From Streptomyces sp. BA2 (GTDB taxonomy: Bacteria > Actinomycetota > Actinomycetes > Streptomycetales > Streptomycetaceae), in the NCBI RefSeq assembly GCF_009769735.1, contig NZ_WSRO01000002.1, forward strand, positions 4,476,001 to 4,540,000: a DNA stretch of 64,000 nucleotides, read 5' to 3'. Positions 11,483 to 19,191 of the stretch are shown in pieces; the stretch's first letter is position 1, and every line of letters starts with the position of its first letter. Both the position numbers and the translations under genes were made by a program. The notes under the pieces were generated by a model, which had not been told where the DNA came from, made no database searches, and worked only from the letters and a program-made list of their open reading frames with translations.

Positions 11483-11773
11483 ACTTCCCCGGACCGCCAT
11501 GCATTCCTTACCGGAAATCCGCAGGACGGGCCGCGATGACTCTTGACGGCACTTAAGTGAATGGTGAACGAGAAGCCAATGTCGCTGACGTGACGGCTGG
11601 GGCGCGAGTGTCGGGGCACGAGCCCCGGGAGAGAGGCTCACCACCCGTAGGGGCGGGTCGGGTGCGGTGGCGCGGGAACGGCTCGGTAACCTAAGCCCGC
11701 TGACACACACTTAGGGCGGCTTTACGGCCGCCCGCCCTCCCGTATCGCCCTCGTTCAAGGAGTTGCCGCCGCC

Positions 11774-12499
11774 GTGAGCCGCAGCCTTCGACGTGGCGCC
11801 ATTGCCGCCACCGCCATCGCGTTCTCGCTCGCGTCGCTCGCCGCGTGCGGCGCCGGTAACAACGCCCAGACGCACGAGATCAAGCCGGACAACGCCGCGA
11901 CCTCCGTCGGCGACATCCAGATCCAGAACGCCATGGTGATCACCCAGCCCGACCTGAAGTCGACGGGCCCCGCGGTGATCGCCGCCACGATCTTCAACAA
12001 CGGCAGCACCGACCAGACGCTGGACGAGATCGCGGTCAACGGCACCGGCAAGAAGGCCAAGATCACGCCGGCCAAGGACGACAAGACCTCCAAGCGTGGC
12101 GGTCCGCTGACCATCCCCGCGGGCGGCTCGGTCGTCATCGGCGGCAAGGACAACGCCTCCGCCGTCCTGTCCAGCAGCCGCGAGGCCGTCAAGGACGGCA
12201 ACGCGCAGCCGGTCACCTTCGCCTTCAGCAAGACGGGCGACGTGAAGATGAAGACCTTCGTCGTGCCGGCCGAGAGCTACTTCAAGAAGTGGGGCCCGAC
12301 CGAGGTTCCCGAGGCTCCGGGCTCCAAGCCGTCGGCGAAGCCGTCCGGCGGCGCATCGGCCGACCCGTCGGGCTCGCCGTCCACGAACCCCTCGGGCACG
12401 CCCGCCGGTGGCGCGAGCACCGAGCCGTCCGGGGCGGCCTCGTCGCCGGCCGGCGGCGGCTCGCAGTCGCACGGTGCGGGCGACGCCGCAGAGCACTGA
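11774..12499 (+). CDS. DUF461-like lipoprotein
   Basis: A 241-residue exported lipoprotein. The signal peptide (MSRSLRRGAIAATAIAFSLA) ends in the lipobox LAAC, with the acylated Cys near residue 25. The folded part has VGDIQIQNAMVITQPD and later beta strands similar to copper-chaperone-like DUF461 domains, though the Met/His copper ligands of PCu(A)C proteins are not obvious. A long Pro/Ser/Gly tail rich in KPSG and PSGSP repeats follows and ends in a His-containing tip. The GTG at 11774 opens the signal peptide. Convergent with phoP across a perfect hairpin. Confidence 0.8.
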   Translation: MSRSLRRGAIAATAIAFSLASLAACGAGNNAQTHEIKPDNAATSVGDIQIQNAMVITQPDLKSTGPAVIAATIFNNGSTDQTLDEIAVNGTGKKAKITPAKDDKTSKRGGPLTIPAGGSVVIGGKDNASAVLSSSREAVKDGNAQPVTFAFSKTGDVKMKTFVVPAESYFKKWGPTEVPEAPGSKPSAKPSGGASADPSGSPSTNPSGTPAGGASTEPSGAASSPAGGGSQSHGAGDAAEH

Positions 12500-12525
12500 T
12501 CAACGTACGTACGCATTGGCGTACG

Positions 12526-12571
12526 CGCGAAAGGGGCGGGAACCCGGTGCCGGGTTCCCGCCCCTTTCGCG
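12526..12571. terminator. Perfect 22-bp convergent terminator
   Basis: A perfect 22-bp stem with a 2-nt loop (cgcgaaaggggcgggaaccc... and complement) between the lipoprotein and phoP stops. It includes AAAG/CTTT at its base and serves both strands. Confidence 0.9.
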
Positions 12572-12592
12572 TGACTTCTACTGAGGGGCCGT

Positions 12593-13273
12593 CTACGGCT
12601 CGAACTTGTAGCCGAGGCCCCGCACCGTCACCAGGTAGCGCGGAGCGCCCGGGTCCGGTTCGATCTTGGCGCGCAGGCGCTTGACGTGGACGTCGAGGGT
12701 CTTGGTGTCCCCCACGTAGTCCGCGCCCCAGACGCGGTCGATGAGCTGCATGCGGGTCAGGACGCGGCCCGCGTTGCGCAGGAGCATCTCCAGGAGGTCG
12801 AACTCCTTGAGGGGCAGGTCGACCTTGGAGCCGGAGACGGTGACGACGTGGCGGTCCACGTCCATGCGGACCGGGCCCGCCTCCAGGGCCTGCGGCGCCA
12901 CCTCCTCGGGCTCGCCGCGGCGGCGCAGGACCGCGCGGATGCGGGCCACGAGTTCGCGGGACGAGAAGGGCTTGGTCACATAGTCGTCGGCTCCTATTTC
13001 GAGGCCGACCACCTTGTCGATCTCGCTGTCCTTGGCGGTGACCATGATCACCGGGACGTTGGAACGGCTGCGCAGCTGGCGGCAGACCTCCGTGCCGGGC
13101 AGGCCCGGCAGCATCAGGTCGAGCAGGACGAGGTCGGCGCCGTTGCGCTCGAACTCGTCGAGTCCGTCCGGGCCGGTGGCCGCGATGGCGACCTCGAAGC
13201 CCTCTTTGCGGAGCATGTAGGACAGGGCGTCGCTGAAGGATTCCTCGTCCTCGACGACGAGCACTCGGGTCAC
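12593..13273 (-). CDS. phoP: Phosphate response regulator PhoP
   Basis: A 226-residue OmpR-family regulator that switches on phosphate scavenging genes and represses nitrogen and antibiotic genes in Streptomyces. The receiver begins VTRVLVVEDEESFSDAL (acidic pocket EDE) with the phospho-acceptor Asp in VLLDLMLPG, the switch Thr/Lys in VTAKDSE and DDYVTKPF. The winged helix carries LDVHVKRLRAKIEPDPG and ends VRGLGYKFEP. The GTG at 13273 gives the family length; a longer upstream frame runs through phoR. It overlaps the 3' end of phoR by 4 bp and so is coupled to it. Confidence 0.95.
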   Translation of the reverse strand: MTRVLVVEDEESFSDALSYMLRKEGFEVAIAATGPDGLDEFERNGADLVLLDLMLPGLPGTEVCRQLRSRSNVPVIMVTAKDSEIDKVVGLEIGADDYVTKPFSSRELVARIRAVLRRRGEPEEVAPQALEAGPVRMDVDRHVVTVSGSKVDLPLKEFDLLEMLLRNAGRVLTRMQLIDRVWGADYVGDTKTLDVHVKRLRAKIEPDPGAPRYLVTVRGLGYKFEP

Positions 13274-14529
13274 GGAAGGACCTCCGGGGCAGGAATGGGT
13301 TCGTACGCAGTGGTCTCGTCGGGCCGTGCGGTGCCGGCTTCGCTGCCGTCTCCGCCGTGACCGGATCCGCGGTCGCGGGCCGCGGCTGCTTCGGGCAGCC
13401 GCAGGGTGAAGGTGGAGCCCTGTCCCTCGGAGCTCCACACGGTGACCTCCCCGCCGTGCGAGGCGGCCACGTGTTTGACGATGGCGAGGCCGAGGCCGGT
13501 GCCGCCGGTGGCCCGGGAGCGGGCCGGATCCACTCGGTAGAAGCGCTCGAAGATACGCTCCTTGTCCTTGTCGGAGATGCCGATCCCCTGGTCGGTGACG
13601 GCCACCTCGATGAGGTCTCCCCCCGGCGCGCTGACCCGGCGGGCCGCGATGCCCACGCGGGTGCGGGCGGGCGAGTAGTTCACGGCGTTCTCGACGAGGT
13701 TGCCGAGTGCCGCCGCCAGCTGGCCGCGGTTGCCCCATATCTGCAGGTCGGCGGTGCCGCCCGCGGCCATGGTGATCTGCTTGTGCGAGGCCTGGTGACG
13801 GCTGCGGTCGATCGCCTCCGCCACCAGTTCGTCGACACGGACGGGTTCGGCGTCCTCCAGGGGGTCGTCGTTCTGGACCCGGGAGAGGTCGATGAGCTCC
13901 TGGACGAGGCTGGTCAGGCGGGTCGCCTCGATCTGCATGCGGCCCGCGAAGCGCTCGACGGCCTCGGGGTCGTCCGAGGCGTCCATGACGGCCTCGGAGA
14001 GCAGGGAGAGCGCGCCTACCGGGGTCTTGAGCTCATGGCTCACGTTCGCGACGAAGTCGCGTCGTACGGCTTCGATGCGGCGGGCCTCGGTGAGGTCCTC
14101 CACGAGGAGCAGGACCAGGCGGGAGCCGAGGGGGGCCACGCGTGCGGAGACGGCGAGGGCCTCGCCCCGGCCGGTGCCGCGGCGTGGCAGGTCCAGCTCG
14201 ACCTGGCGTATCTCACCGTCACGGCGGGTGTCGCGCGCCATCTGGAGCATGGGCTCGACGGCGAGCTTGCCGCCGCGGACCAGGCCCAGGGCGTACGCGG
14301 CCGAGCTGGCCTTGACGACGCTGTCCGCCTCGTCGAGGACGACGGCGGACGAGCGGAGCACGGAGAGCACCGTGTCGACGCCGGGCGGCAGTACGGGATC
14401 GGTGTGCAGGGAGGTCCGGGTGGGGCGTTTCAGGTCGCGCTCGCTCCAGCGGAACGCCAGCATGGCGATGACACCGGTGCACACCCCGGCGATCGCTGCC
14501 GCTGCGGCGACCGCCGCGTTCACGTCCAT
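13270..14529 (-). CDS. phoR: Phosphate sensor histidine kinase PhoR
   Basis: A 419-residue membrane kinase. One N-terminal membrane segment (VNAAVAAAAAIAGVCTGVIAMLAF) is followed by a PAS-like region (VLRSSAVVLDEADSVVKAS). The H-box FVANVSHELKTPVGAL carries the phosphorylated His. The ATP-binding boxes N (NLVENAVNYSPA), G1 (VTDQGIGISDKD), F (ERIFERFYRVDPAR) and G2 (GGTGLGLAIVKHV) are intact. It has a single membrane span, as in other Streptomyces PhoR. First gene of phoR-phoP, divergent from phoU across PHO boxes, so the system probably controls its own synthesis. Confidence 0.95.
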   Translation of the reverse strand: MDVNAAVAAAAAIAGVCTGVIAMLAFRWSERDLKRPTRTSLHTDPVLPPGVDTVLSVLRSSAVVLDEADSVVKASSAAYALGLVRGGKLAVEPMLQMARDTRRDGEIRQVELDLPRRGTGRGEALAVSARVAPLGSRLVLLLVEDLTEARRIEAVRRDFVANVSHELKTPVGALSLLSEAVMDASDDPEAVERFAGRMQIEATRLTSLVQELIDLSRVQNDDPLEDAEPVRVDELVAEAIDRSRHQASHKQITMAAGGTADLQIWGNRGQLAAALGNLVENAVNYSPARTRVGIAARRVSAPGGDLIEVAVTDQGIGISDKDKERIFERFYRVDPARSRATGGTGLGLAIVKHVAASHGGEVTVWSSEGQGSTFTLRLPEAAAARDRGSGHGGDGSEAGTARPDETTAYEPIPAPEVLP

Positions 14530-14602
14530 GCCTCCAGGTTATGCGCCGGACGAGCACCTGCCCCAGCCATCCGGGTGCCCGCTCGAACACTCGTCGCCCA
14601 GA

Positions 14603-14648
14603 GTTCACCGAGGGGACGGTGTTGGTTCACTTCGGCTGAACGGGTTAC
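14603..14648. promoter_or_regulatory. PHO box group 1 (PhoP operator)
   Basis: GTTCAC occurs at 14603 and again at 14625, exactly 22 bp (two 11-bp direct repeat units) apart. A further degenerate unit GTTACT follows at 14644. This is the layout of Streptomyces PHO boxes. The site lies 74-119 bp upstream of phoR on its strand. Confidence 0.75.
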
Positions 14649-14698
14649 TCCGGGCCGTGCCGGGGCGGCTCCCGGTGGGGCGCTCCCCGTCGCCCACA

Positions 14699-14726
14699 GT
14701 TCACCTGGGTGACAGGGACGGTTCAT
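14699..14726. promoter_or_regulatory. PHO box group 2 (PhoP operator at phoU)
   Basis: GTTCAC at 14699 and GTTCAT at 14721 are again 22 bp apart, ending 86 bp before the phoU start. They agree with the 11-bp direct repeat unit recognised by PhoP and probably drive phoU under phosphate starvation. Confidence 0.75.
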
Positions 14727-14812
14727 GCGGGATGCCGGAAACGGACGCGTCGGGGCCGCACCGTGGGAGCGTGGGGGTCACCCCCCGGGACGTACTAGAG
14801 AGGGACATCCAC

Positions 14813-15493
14813 ATGCGGGACGCGTACCACGAGGAACTTGACTCGATCGGCGAAGGCCTGGTCGAGATGGCCCGCCTTGTCGGGTCCGCGATCGGGCGCG
14901 CCACGACGGCCATGCTCGACGCCGACCTGAAGATGGCGGAGAGCGTGATCGCCGCCGACCAGAAGGTGGACGATCTGCAGCACGAGCTGGAGGCGCGCGC
15001 GATAGCCCTCCTCGCGCGGCAGCAGCCGGTCGCCACCGATCTGCGCATCGTCGTGACCTCGCTTCGGATGAGCGCCGACCTGGAGCGCTCGGGCGACCTC
15101 GCCCAGCACGTCGGCAAGCTGACCCGCCTGCGCTTCCCCGCGTCGGCCGTTCCGCAGGATCTGCACGCGACGATCCTGGAGATGGGTCAGCTGGCGCAGC
15201 GTCTGATGGCCAAGGCGGCGGAGGTCATCATCACGAAGGACGTCGACCTGGCGCTCCAGCTGGAGCAGGACGACGACGAGATGGACCTGCTGCACCGCAC
15301 GCTCTTCCAGCACCTGATGGACGACCGCTGGAAGCACGGCATCGAAACGGCCGTGGACGTGACGCTCCTGGGCCGCTACTACGAGCGCTTCGCGGACCAC
15401 GCGGTGTCGGTGGCGAAGAGGGTCGTCTACCTGGTCACGGGCGAGCACGCGGACGAGATGCAGCAGACCGGGACGCCCGTGGAAGGCGCCTGA
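14813..15493 (+). CDS. phoU: Phosphate signalling accessory protein PhoU
   Basis: A 226-residue all-helical protein of two repeated three-helix PhoU domains. It links the Pst phosphate transporter to PhoR and modulates signalling. MRDAYHEELDSIGEGLVEMARLVG opens repeat 1 and LHATILEMGQLAQRLMAKAAEV repeat 2. The metal-cluster patterns DLERSGDLAQHV (repeat 1) and YYERFADHAVSVAKRV (repeat 2), each of the E/DxxxD type, are intact. The ATG at 14813 follows an AGAGAGGGAC ribosome site. It is monocistronic, ends at a strong hairpin and is divergent from phoRP behind PHO boxes. The pst genes are not here. Confidence 0.95.
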   Translation: MRDAYHEELDSIGEGLVEMARLVGSAIGRATTAMLDADLKMAESVIAADQKVDDLQHELEARAIALLARQQPVATDLRIVVTSLRMSADLERSGDLAQHVGKLTRLRFPASAVPQDLHATILEMGQLAQRLMAKAAEVIITKDVDLALQLEQDDDEMDLLHRTLFQHLMDDRWKHGIETAVDVTLLGRYYERFADHAVSVAKRVVYLVTGEHADEMQQTGTPVEGA

Positions 15494-15503
15494 GGCCGTT
15501 TGT

Positions 15504-15550
15504 ACACAAGGGTGTGCCCCGCGCCGGTGGTGCGGGGCACACCCTTGTGT
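15504..15550. terminator. phoU terminator (bidirectional)
   Basis: A perfect 19-bp stem starting ACACAAGGGTGTGCC with a 9-nt loop lies between phoU and the convergent Cys-rich gene. It can stop both. Confidence 0.9.
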
Positions 15551-15564
15551 TCTGGGGGCGTGCC

Positions 15565-15723
15565 TCAGCCGCAGCAGCCGCCGCACTGGCACGGGCCACC
15601 CGACTGGCAACCGCAGCCGCAGCCCGAGCCGCAGCCGCAGGAGCCGAGGAGCACGAGCTCGGGCAGGCCAGGTGTCTTCGCCGACTGCTCGGGGACGGGT
15701 TCGGTCATGGGGGACTCAGCCAT
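15565..15723 (-). CDS. 52-residue Cys-rich putative metal-binding protein
   Basis: A short protein with a GGAGGAG ribosome site 7 nt before the ATG at 15723. Residues 1-27 are ordinary (MAESPMTEPVPEQSAKTPGL). Residues 29-51 hold nine Cys spaced by Gly, Ser or Gln (SCGCGSGCGCGC then PCQCGGCC). CxC and CC patterns of this kind suit soft-metal ions (Zn, Cu, Cd or Ni) in a metallothionein-like way, or an Fe-S or maturation target. There is no leader or maturation gene nearby. It is convergent with phoU and 210 bp from the MFS gene. Function is unproven; the gene call rests on the ribosome site and the strikingly non-random Cys tail. Confidence 0.75.
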   Translation of the reverse strand: MAESPMTEPVPEQSAKTPGLPELVLLGSCGCGSGCGCGCQSGGPCQCGGCCG

Positions 15724-15830
15724 GGGTCTCCTCCTCGAAGGCGTACTGCCTGATGCCCGTTCCATGCCCACTGGAGAGGGGCGCATCAACGGCGCACATG
15801 CGCGTACGGAGGCCCCGCCGCGCCGGACGC

Positions 15831-15880
15831 GGCACGGCGCGGCACGACGCGGCACGGCCCGGCACGGCCCGGCACCCCGG
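15831..15880. repeat. 10-bp tandem repeat (five units)
   Basis: Five consecutive degenerate units of ggcacgg(c/a)(g/c)c lie in the gap between the Cys-rich gene and the MFS gene. This is simple-sequence expansion with no coding content that I can support. Confidence 0.75.
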
Positions 15881-15933
15881 AAGTCACTCGCGAAACTCGG
15901 CACGTCGGCCGTGCGCCTGGAAGTACCTGAACT

Positions 15934-17235
15934 TCACCCGGTGACACCAGGCACGCGGTCGGCGACCCCATCGGGTGCGGGAGCGGTGGGCGTGGGAGCG
16001 GTGGGCGTGGGCGCCACGCCCACCGTCTCCTCCTCGGCGGGGAGCCCCCTCATCAGCGACCAGTAGCCGACGGCGGCGACCGTGCCGATGACCGCGCAGG
16101 CGCCCCAGAGCCACTCGGCCCCGAAGCGGTCGATGACGAAGCCGGACATCAGCGGGGCGACGAGCGCGGCGACGGCCCACGACAGGGTGTACATGCCCTG
16201 GTAGCGGCCCCTGCCGTGGGTCGGCGAAAGGCGTACGACGAGACCGGTCTGGGTGGGGGCGTTGACGATCTCGGCGAGGGTCCAGACGCACACGGTCAGG
16301 GCGAAGACGCCGATGGACCCGGCGAAGGCGGTGAGCCCGAAGCCGTAGCCGGCGAGCAGGGCGGAGACGACCAACAGCCGCTGCGGGTCGCGGTGTTCGA
16401 TGAACCGGGTGACGGGGATCTGGAGTACGACGATCAGGACGCCGTTGACGGCGATGGCCATCCCGTAGTCGGCGGGCGTGAACCCGGCCTCGCCCATGGC
16501 GACGGGCAGCCCCACGGAGCCCTGCATGAAGAGCAGCGCGAGGAGGAAGGAGAGGCCCACGACGCCCATGAAGCGCCCGTCGCGCAGGACGGTCCCGAGG
16601 CCGACGTCCGGTTCTGATGCCTTCTCCAGAGCGGTCCGTACGGGCCGCGACTCCGGCAGCTTCACGAAGACGACGATGGCGCAGACCATGGTCATCACGG
16701 CTTCGATGAGGAACCCGGCGAGGTAGCTGAACTCGGCGATGAAGCCCGCGCCTGTGGACGAGATCGCGAACCCGAGGTTGATGGCCCAGTAGTTGAGCGA
16801 GAAGGCCCGCACGCGGTCCTCGGGGCGGACGATGTCGGCCATCATCGCCTGGACGGCGGGCCGGGACGCGTTGCTCGCCATGCCGACGAGGAATGCGACG
16901 GCCGCGATGGCCAGGGGGTCCTTCATGAAGCCGAGGAGGGCGACGGAGAGCGCGGTGGAGCTCTGGGCGATGAGGAGGGTGGGCCGCCGCCCGAGCCGGT
17001 CGGTCATGACGCCGGCGCCCAGCGAGGAGACGACACCGCCGAGTCCGTGCAGGGCGGCGACGAGACCGGCGTACGTGGCGGAGTAGCCGCGGTCGAGGGT
17101 CAGGTAGAGCGCCATGAAGGTGGCGACGAAGGCGCCGAGGCGGTTGACGAGGGTGCTGGTCCACAGCCACCAGAACTCGCGGGGAAGACCGGAGACGGAC
17201 TCCTTGGCGGCGCGTCTCAGGGCAGCGAGTGGCAT
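15934..17235 (-). CDS. Major facilitator superfamily transporter
   Basis: A 433-residue, 12-helix proton-coupled transporter, probably a drug or metabolite exporter. The MFS signature GVMTDRLGRRPTLLIAQ sits in the loop between helices 2 and 3, and its degenerate counterpart VIDRFGAEWLWG in the C-half. The C-terminal tail is a short repeat of Ala/Pro/Thr (APTPTAPTPTAPAP) encoded by repeated gtgggcgtgggagcg units. It is read alone, with a double repeat operator-like element just upstream (17254-17290), which suggests control by a TetR- or MarR-type repressor not encoded next door. Substrate unknown. Confidence 0.88.
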   Translation of the reverse strand: MPLAALRRAAKESVSGLPREFWWLWTSTLVNRLGAFVATFMALYLTLDRGYSATYAGLVAALHGLGGVVSSLGAGVMTDRLGRRPTLLIAQSSTALSVALLGFMKDPLAIAAVAFLVGMASNASRPAVQAMMADIVRPEDRVRAFSLNYWAINLGFAISSTGAGFIAEFSYLAGFLIEAVMTMVCAIVVFVKLPESRPVRTALEKASEPDVGLGTVLRDGRFMGVVGLSFLLALLFMQGSVGLPVAMGEAGFTPADYGMAIAVNGVLIVVLQIPVTRFIEHRDPQRLLVVSALLAGYGFGLTAFAGSIGVFALTVCVWTLAEIVNAPTQTGLVVRLSPTHGRGRYQGMYTLSWAVAALVAPLMSGFVIDRFGAEWLWGACAVIGTVAAVGYWSLMRGLPAEEETVGVAPTPTAPTPTAPAPDGVADRVPGVTG

Positions 17236-17253
17236 CGGTTTTCCCCCACGGGA

Positions 17254-17290
17254 TCAGGCAGCTATGTAAGTGCCGCTAGCAACATGTAAG
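17254..17290. promoter_or_regulatory. Two 17-bp operator-like repeats upstream of the MFS gene
   Basis: ATGTAAGTGCCGCTAGC (17254-17270) and ATGTAAGCGTCGCTAGC (17274-17290) are direct repeats 20 bp apart, two helical turns. Each contains an imperfect palindrome of the form TAAGCGTCGCTA, like many TetR-family operators. They start 19 bp upstream of the MFS start codon, within its presumed promoter. Confidence 0.6.
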
Positions 17291-17442
17291 CGTCGCTAGC
17301 GACCAGCGCACATTACGATCTCAGGGGCTCAGAGGGCCAGTCGATTAGCAGAACCCGTCAACTGTCGCCCCGCTCGCCGCCGCCCTGTCCGGGGTCCGGG
17401 CGGACGCGCGGGGCACCCGGCGGTTCGATTACGCTCAGGGGC

Positions 17443-18204
17443 ATGGCCGACGCACCGTACAAGCTGATCCTCCTCCGCCACGGCGAGAGCGAGTGGAACG
17501 CGAAGAACCTGTTCACCGGCTGGGTGGACGTCAATCTCAACGAGAAGGGCGAGAAGGAGGCGGTCCGCGGCGGTGAGCTGCTCAAGGACGCCGGCCTGCT
17601 CCCCGACGTGGTCCACACGTCGCTCCAGAAGCGCGCGATCCGCACCGCGCAGCTGTCCCTCGAGGCGGCCGACCGCCAGTGGATCCCCGTACACCGTTCG
17701 TGGCGCCTGAACGAGCGTCACTACGGCGCGCTCCAGGGCAAGGACAAGGCGCAGACGCTCGCCGAGTTCGGCGAGGAGCAGTTCATGCTCTGGCGCCGCT
17801 CGTACGACACCCCGCCGCCGCCGCTGGACCGCGACGCCGAGTACTCCCAGTTCGAGGACCCGCGCTACGCGACGCTCCCGCCCGAGCTGCGCCCGCAGAC
17901 GGAGTGCCTCAAGGACGTCGTCGTCCGCATGCTCCCGTACTGGTTCGACGGCATCGTCCCGGACCTGCTGACCGGCAGGACGGTCCTGGTCGCGGCCCAC
18001 GGCAACTCGCTGCGCGCCCTGGTCAAGCACCTGGACGGCATCTCGGACGAGGACATCGCGGGCCTGAACATCCCGACGGGCATCCCGCTGGCGTACGAAC
18101 TGGACGCCGAGTTCAAGCCCGTGAAGCCGGGCGGCACGTACCTCGACCCGGACGCGGCGAAGGCGGCCATCGAGGCGGTCAAGAACCAGGGCAAGAAGAA
18201 GTAG
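17443..18204 (+). CDS. gpmA: 2,3-bisphosphoglycerate-dependent phosphoglycerate mutase
   Basis: A 253-residue glycolytic enzyme that interconverts 3- and 2-phosphoglycerate through a phosphohistidine. The catalytic motif [10 protein letters not shown] carries the phospho-His near residue 13. [12 protein letters not shown], the [13 protein letters not shown] substrate loop and the second catalytic His in [15 protein letters not shown] are intact. The C-terminal Lys-rich tail is normal. It is monocistronic between an MFS gene and a terminator. Its ATG is the one preceding the conserved [14 protein letters not shown] start. Confidence 0.95.
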   Translation: MADAPYKLILLRHGESEWNAKNLFTGWVDVNLNEKGEKEAVRGGELLKDAGLLPDVVHTSLQKRAIRTAQLSLEAADRQWIPVHRSWRLNERHYGALQGKDKAQTLAEFGEEQFMLWRRSYDTPPPPLDRDAEYSQFEDPRYATLPPELRPQTECLKDVVVRMLPYWFDGIVPDLLTGRTVLVAAHGNSLRALVKHLDGISDEDIAGLNIPTGIPLAYELDAEFKPVKPGGTYLDPDAAKAAIEAVKNQGKKK

Positions 18205-18222
18205 CCCGCATTTTCCTGAGCT

Positions 18223-18262
18223 GAGCCCCCTGCCTGCGGGTTTTCCCGTCGGCAGGGGGCTC
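18223..18262. terminator. gpmA terminator
   Basis: Hairpin with arms GAGCCCCCTGCC and GGCAGGGGGCTC, extended by CGGG/CCCG around a TTTT loop, 19 bp after the gpmA stop and followed by a short T-rich stretch. Confidence 0.85.
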
Positions 18263-18315
18263 TTCGCTGTGCGGGGGCGAGCTTTTGGACGTTCACCACC
18301 GCCAACAGTGCTCGG

Positions 18316-18531
18316 TCACGGGCTGCCCGTGTCCGAGATCCCCTGGGCGAGCTCGCCCACGGCGTCCAGGATCCAGTGGCCGAAGGCGGTCGGGGCGATC
18401 AGGACGCCGAAGACCAGCACGACCGCCATGGTCATCCCCGTGTCGAGCTTGGTCCTGGGCGCCACGCGTCTGCGCAGCAGCACGATGATGACCACAGCCA
18501 GCAGAACCGCGAGGTCGATCGTCATCACCAC
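18316..18531 (-). CDS. 71-residue two-helix membrane protein
   Basis: A small hydrophobic protein of two membrane segments (TIDLAVLLAVVIIVLLRRR and MAVVLVFGVLIAPTAFGHWIL) joined by a basic loop (RRRVAPRTKLDTG). The positive loop points to the cytoplasm. GTG 18531 has a GGGGGGA ribosome site 7 nt upstream. No domain recognised. Convergent with gpmA; its role is unknown. Confidence 0.7.
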   Translation of the reverse strand: MVMTIDLAVLLAVVIIVLLRRRVAPRTKLDTGMTMAVVLVFGVLIAPTAFGHWILDAVGELAQGISDTGSP

Positions 18532-18693
18532 TGGCCAGTCCCCCCATCAGGCAAGAACGTTCCAGCTCCCCTGTGTAGCCCGAACCGCGTGATGGGGGCA
18601 CTCAGTTGGGCGGGGTTGGCGGCAAAGCGCCCATCCGGGGCCGAATCGGCGGACTTGCCAGGACCGTCGAGGGCTACAGCTCTCTCTGCGGCG

Positions 18694-19191
18694 TCAGCCC
18701 CGCGGCTGGGTCAGGTGAGTGAACGCGTCCAGGTTGCGTGTGGACTCGCCCCGCGACACCCGCCACGCGTACTCCTTGCGGATCGCCGAGGCGAATCCCA
18801 GCTCCAGGAGCGTGTTGAAGGAGCCGTCCGCGTTCTCCAGGACCGAGCCGAGGAGGCGGTCCAGCTCGTCCGGGGTGACCGCCGAGAGCGGGAGCTTGGC
18901 GGTGAGGTAGATGTCGCCGAGGGAGTCGATCGCGTAACTCACGCCGTACAGGCGCAGGTTCCGCTCCAGGAGCCAGCGGTGCACCGCTTCGTGGTTCTCC
19001 TCGGGGTGCCGGATCACGAACGCCGTCAGCGACAGCGCGTGCTTGCCGAGCTTCACGGAGAGGGTCGTCGAGAGTTTGCGCGTGCCGGGCAGCTTCACCA
19101 CGTACGAGCCCGGCTCCGGGCTCTCCCACTCCAGGTCCGCCTCTGTCAGCGTCCCCTCGATGATCTCCGCCGCGCCCGCCTCATCAGCCAT
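18694..19191 (-). CDS. YbjN-domain protein
   Basis: A 165-residue cytoplasmic protein with the YbjN fold (type III secretion chaperone-like). AALSLTAF-type strands are seen in [41 protein letters not shown], and [25 protein letters not shown] matches the family. Members are linked to stress or motility phenotypes, with no enzyme activity known. Its start overlaps the end of mshA by 8 bp, so it is translationally coupled to mycothiol synthesis, an association conserved in Streptomyces. Why the two go together is not known. Confidence 0.85.
   Translation of the reverse strand: MADEAGAAEIIEGTLTEADLEWESPEPGSYVVKLPGTRKLSTTLSVKLGKHALSLTAFVIRHPEENHEAVHRWLLERNLRLYGVSYAIDSLGDIYLTAKLPLSAVTPDELDRLLGSVLENADGSFNTLLELGFASAIRKEYAWRVSRGESTRNLDAFTHLTQPRG

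Noticed and set aside
11209..11619. Open frame in the carD-lipoprotein gap
   Set aside because: No ribosome site, no codon-position GC pattern and no recognisable sequence.
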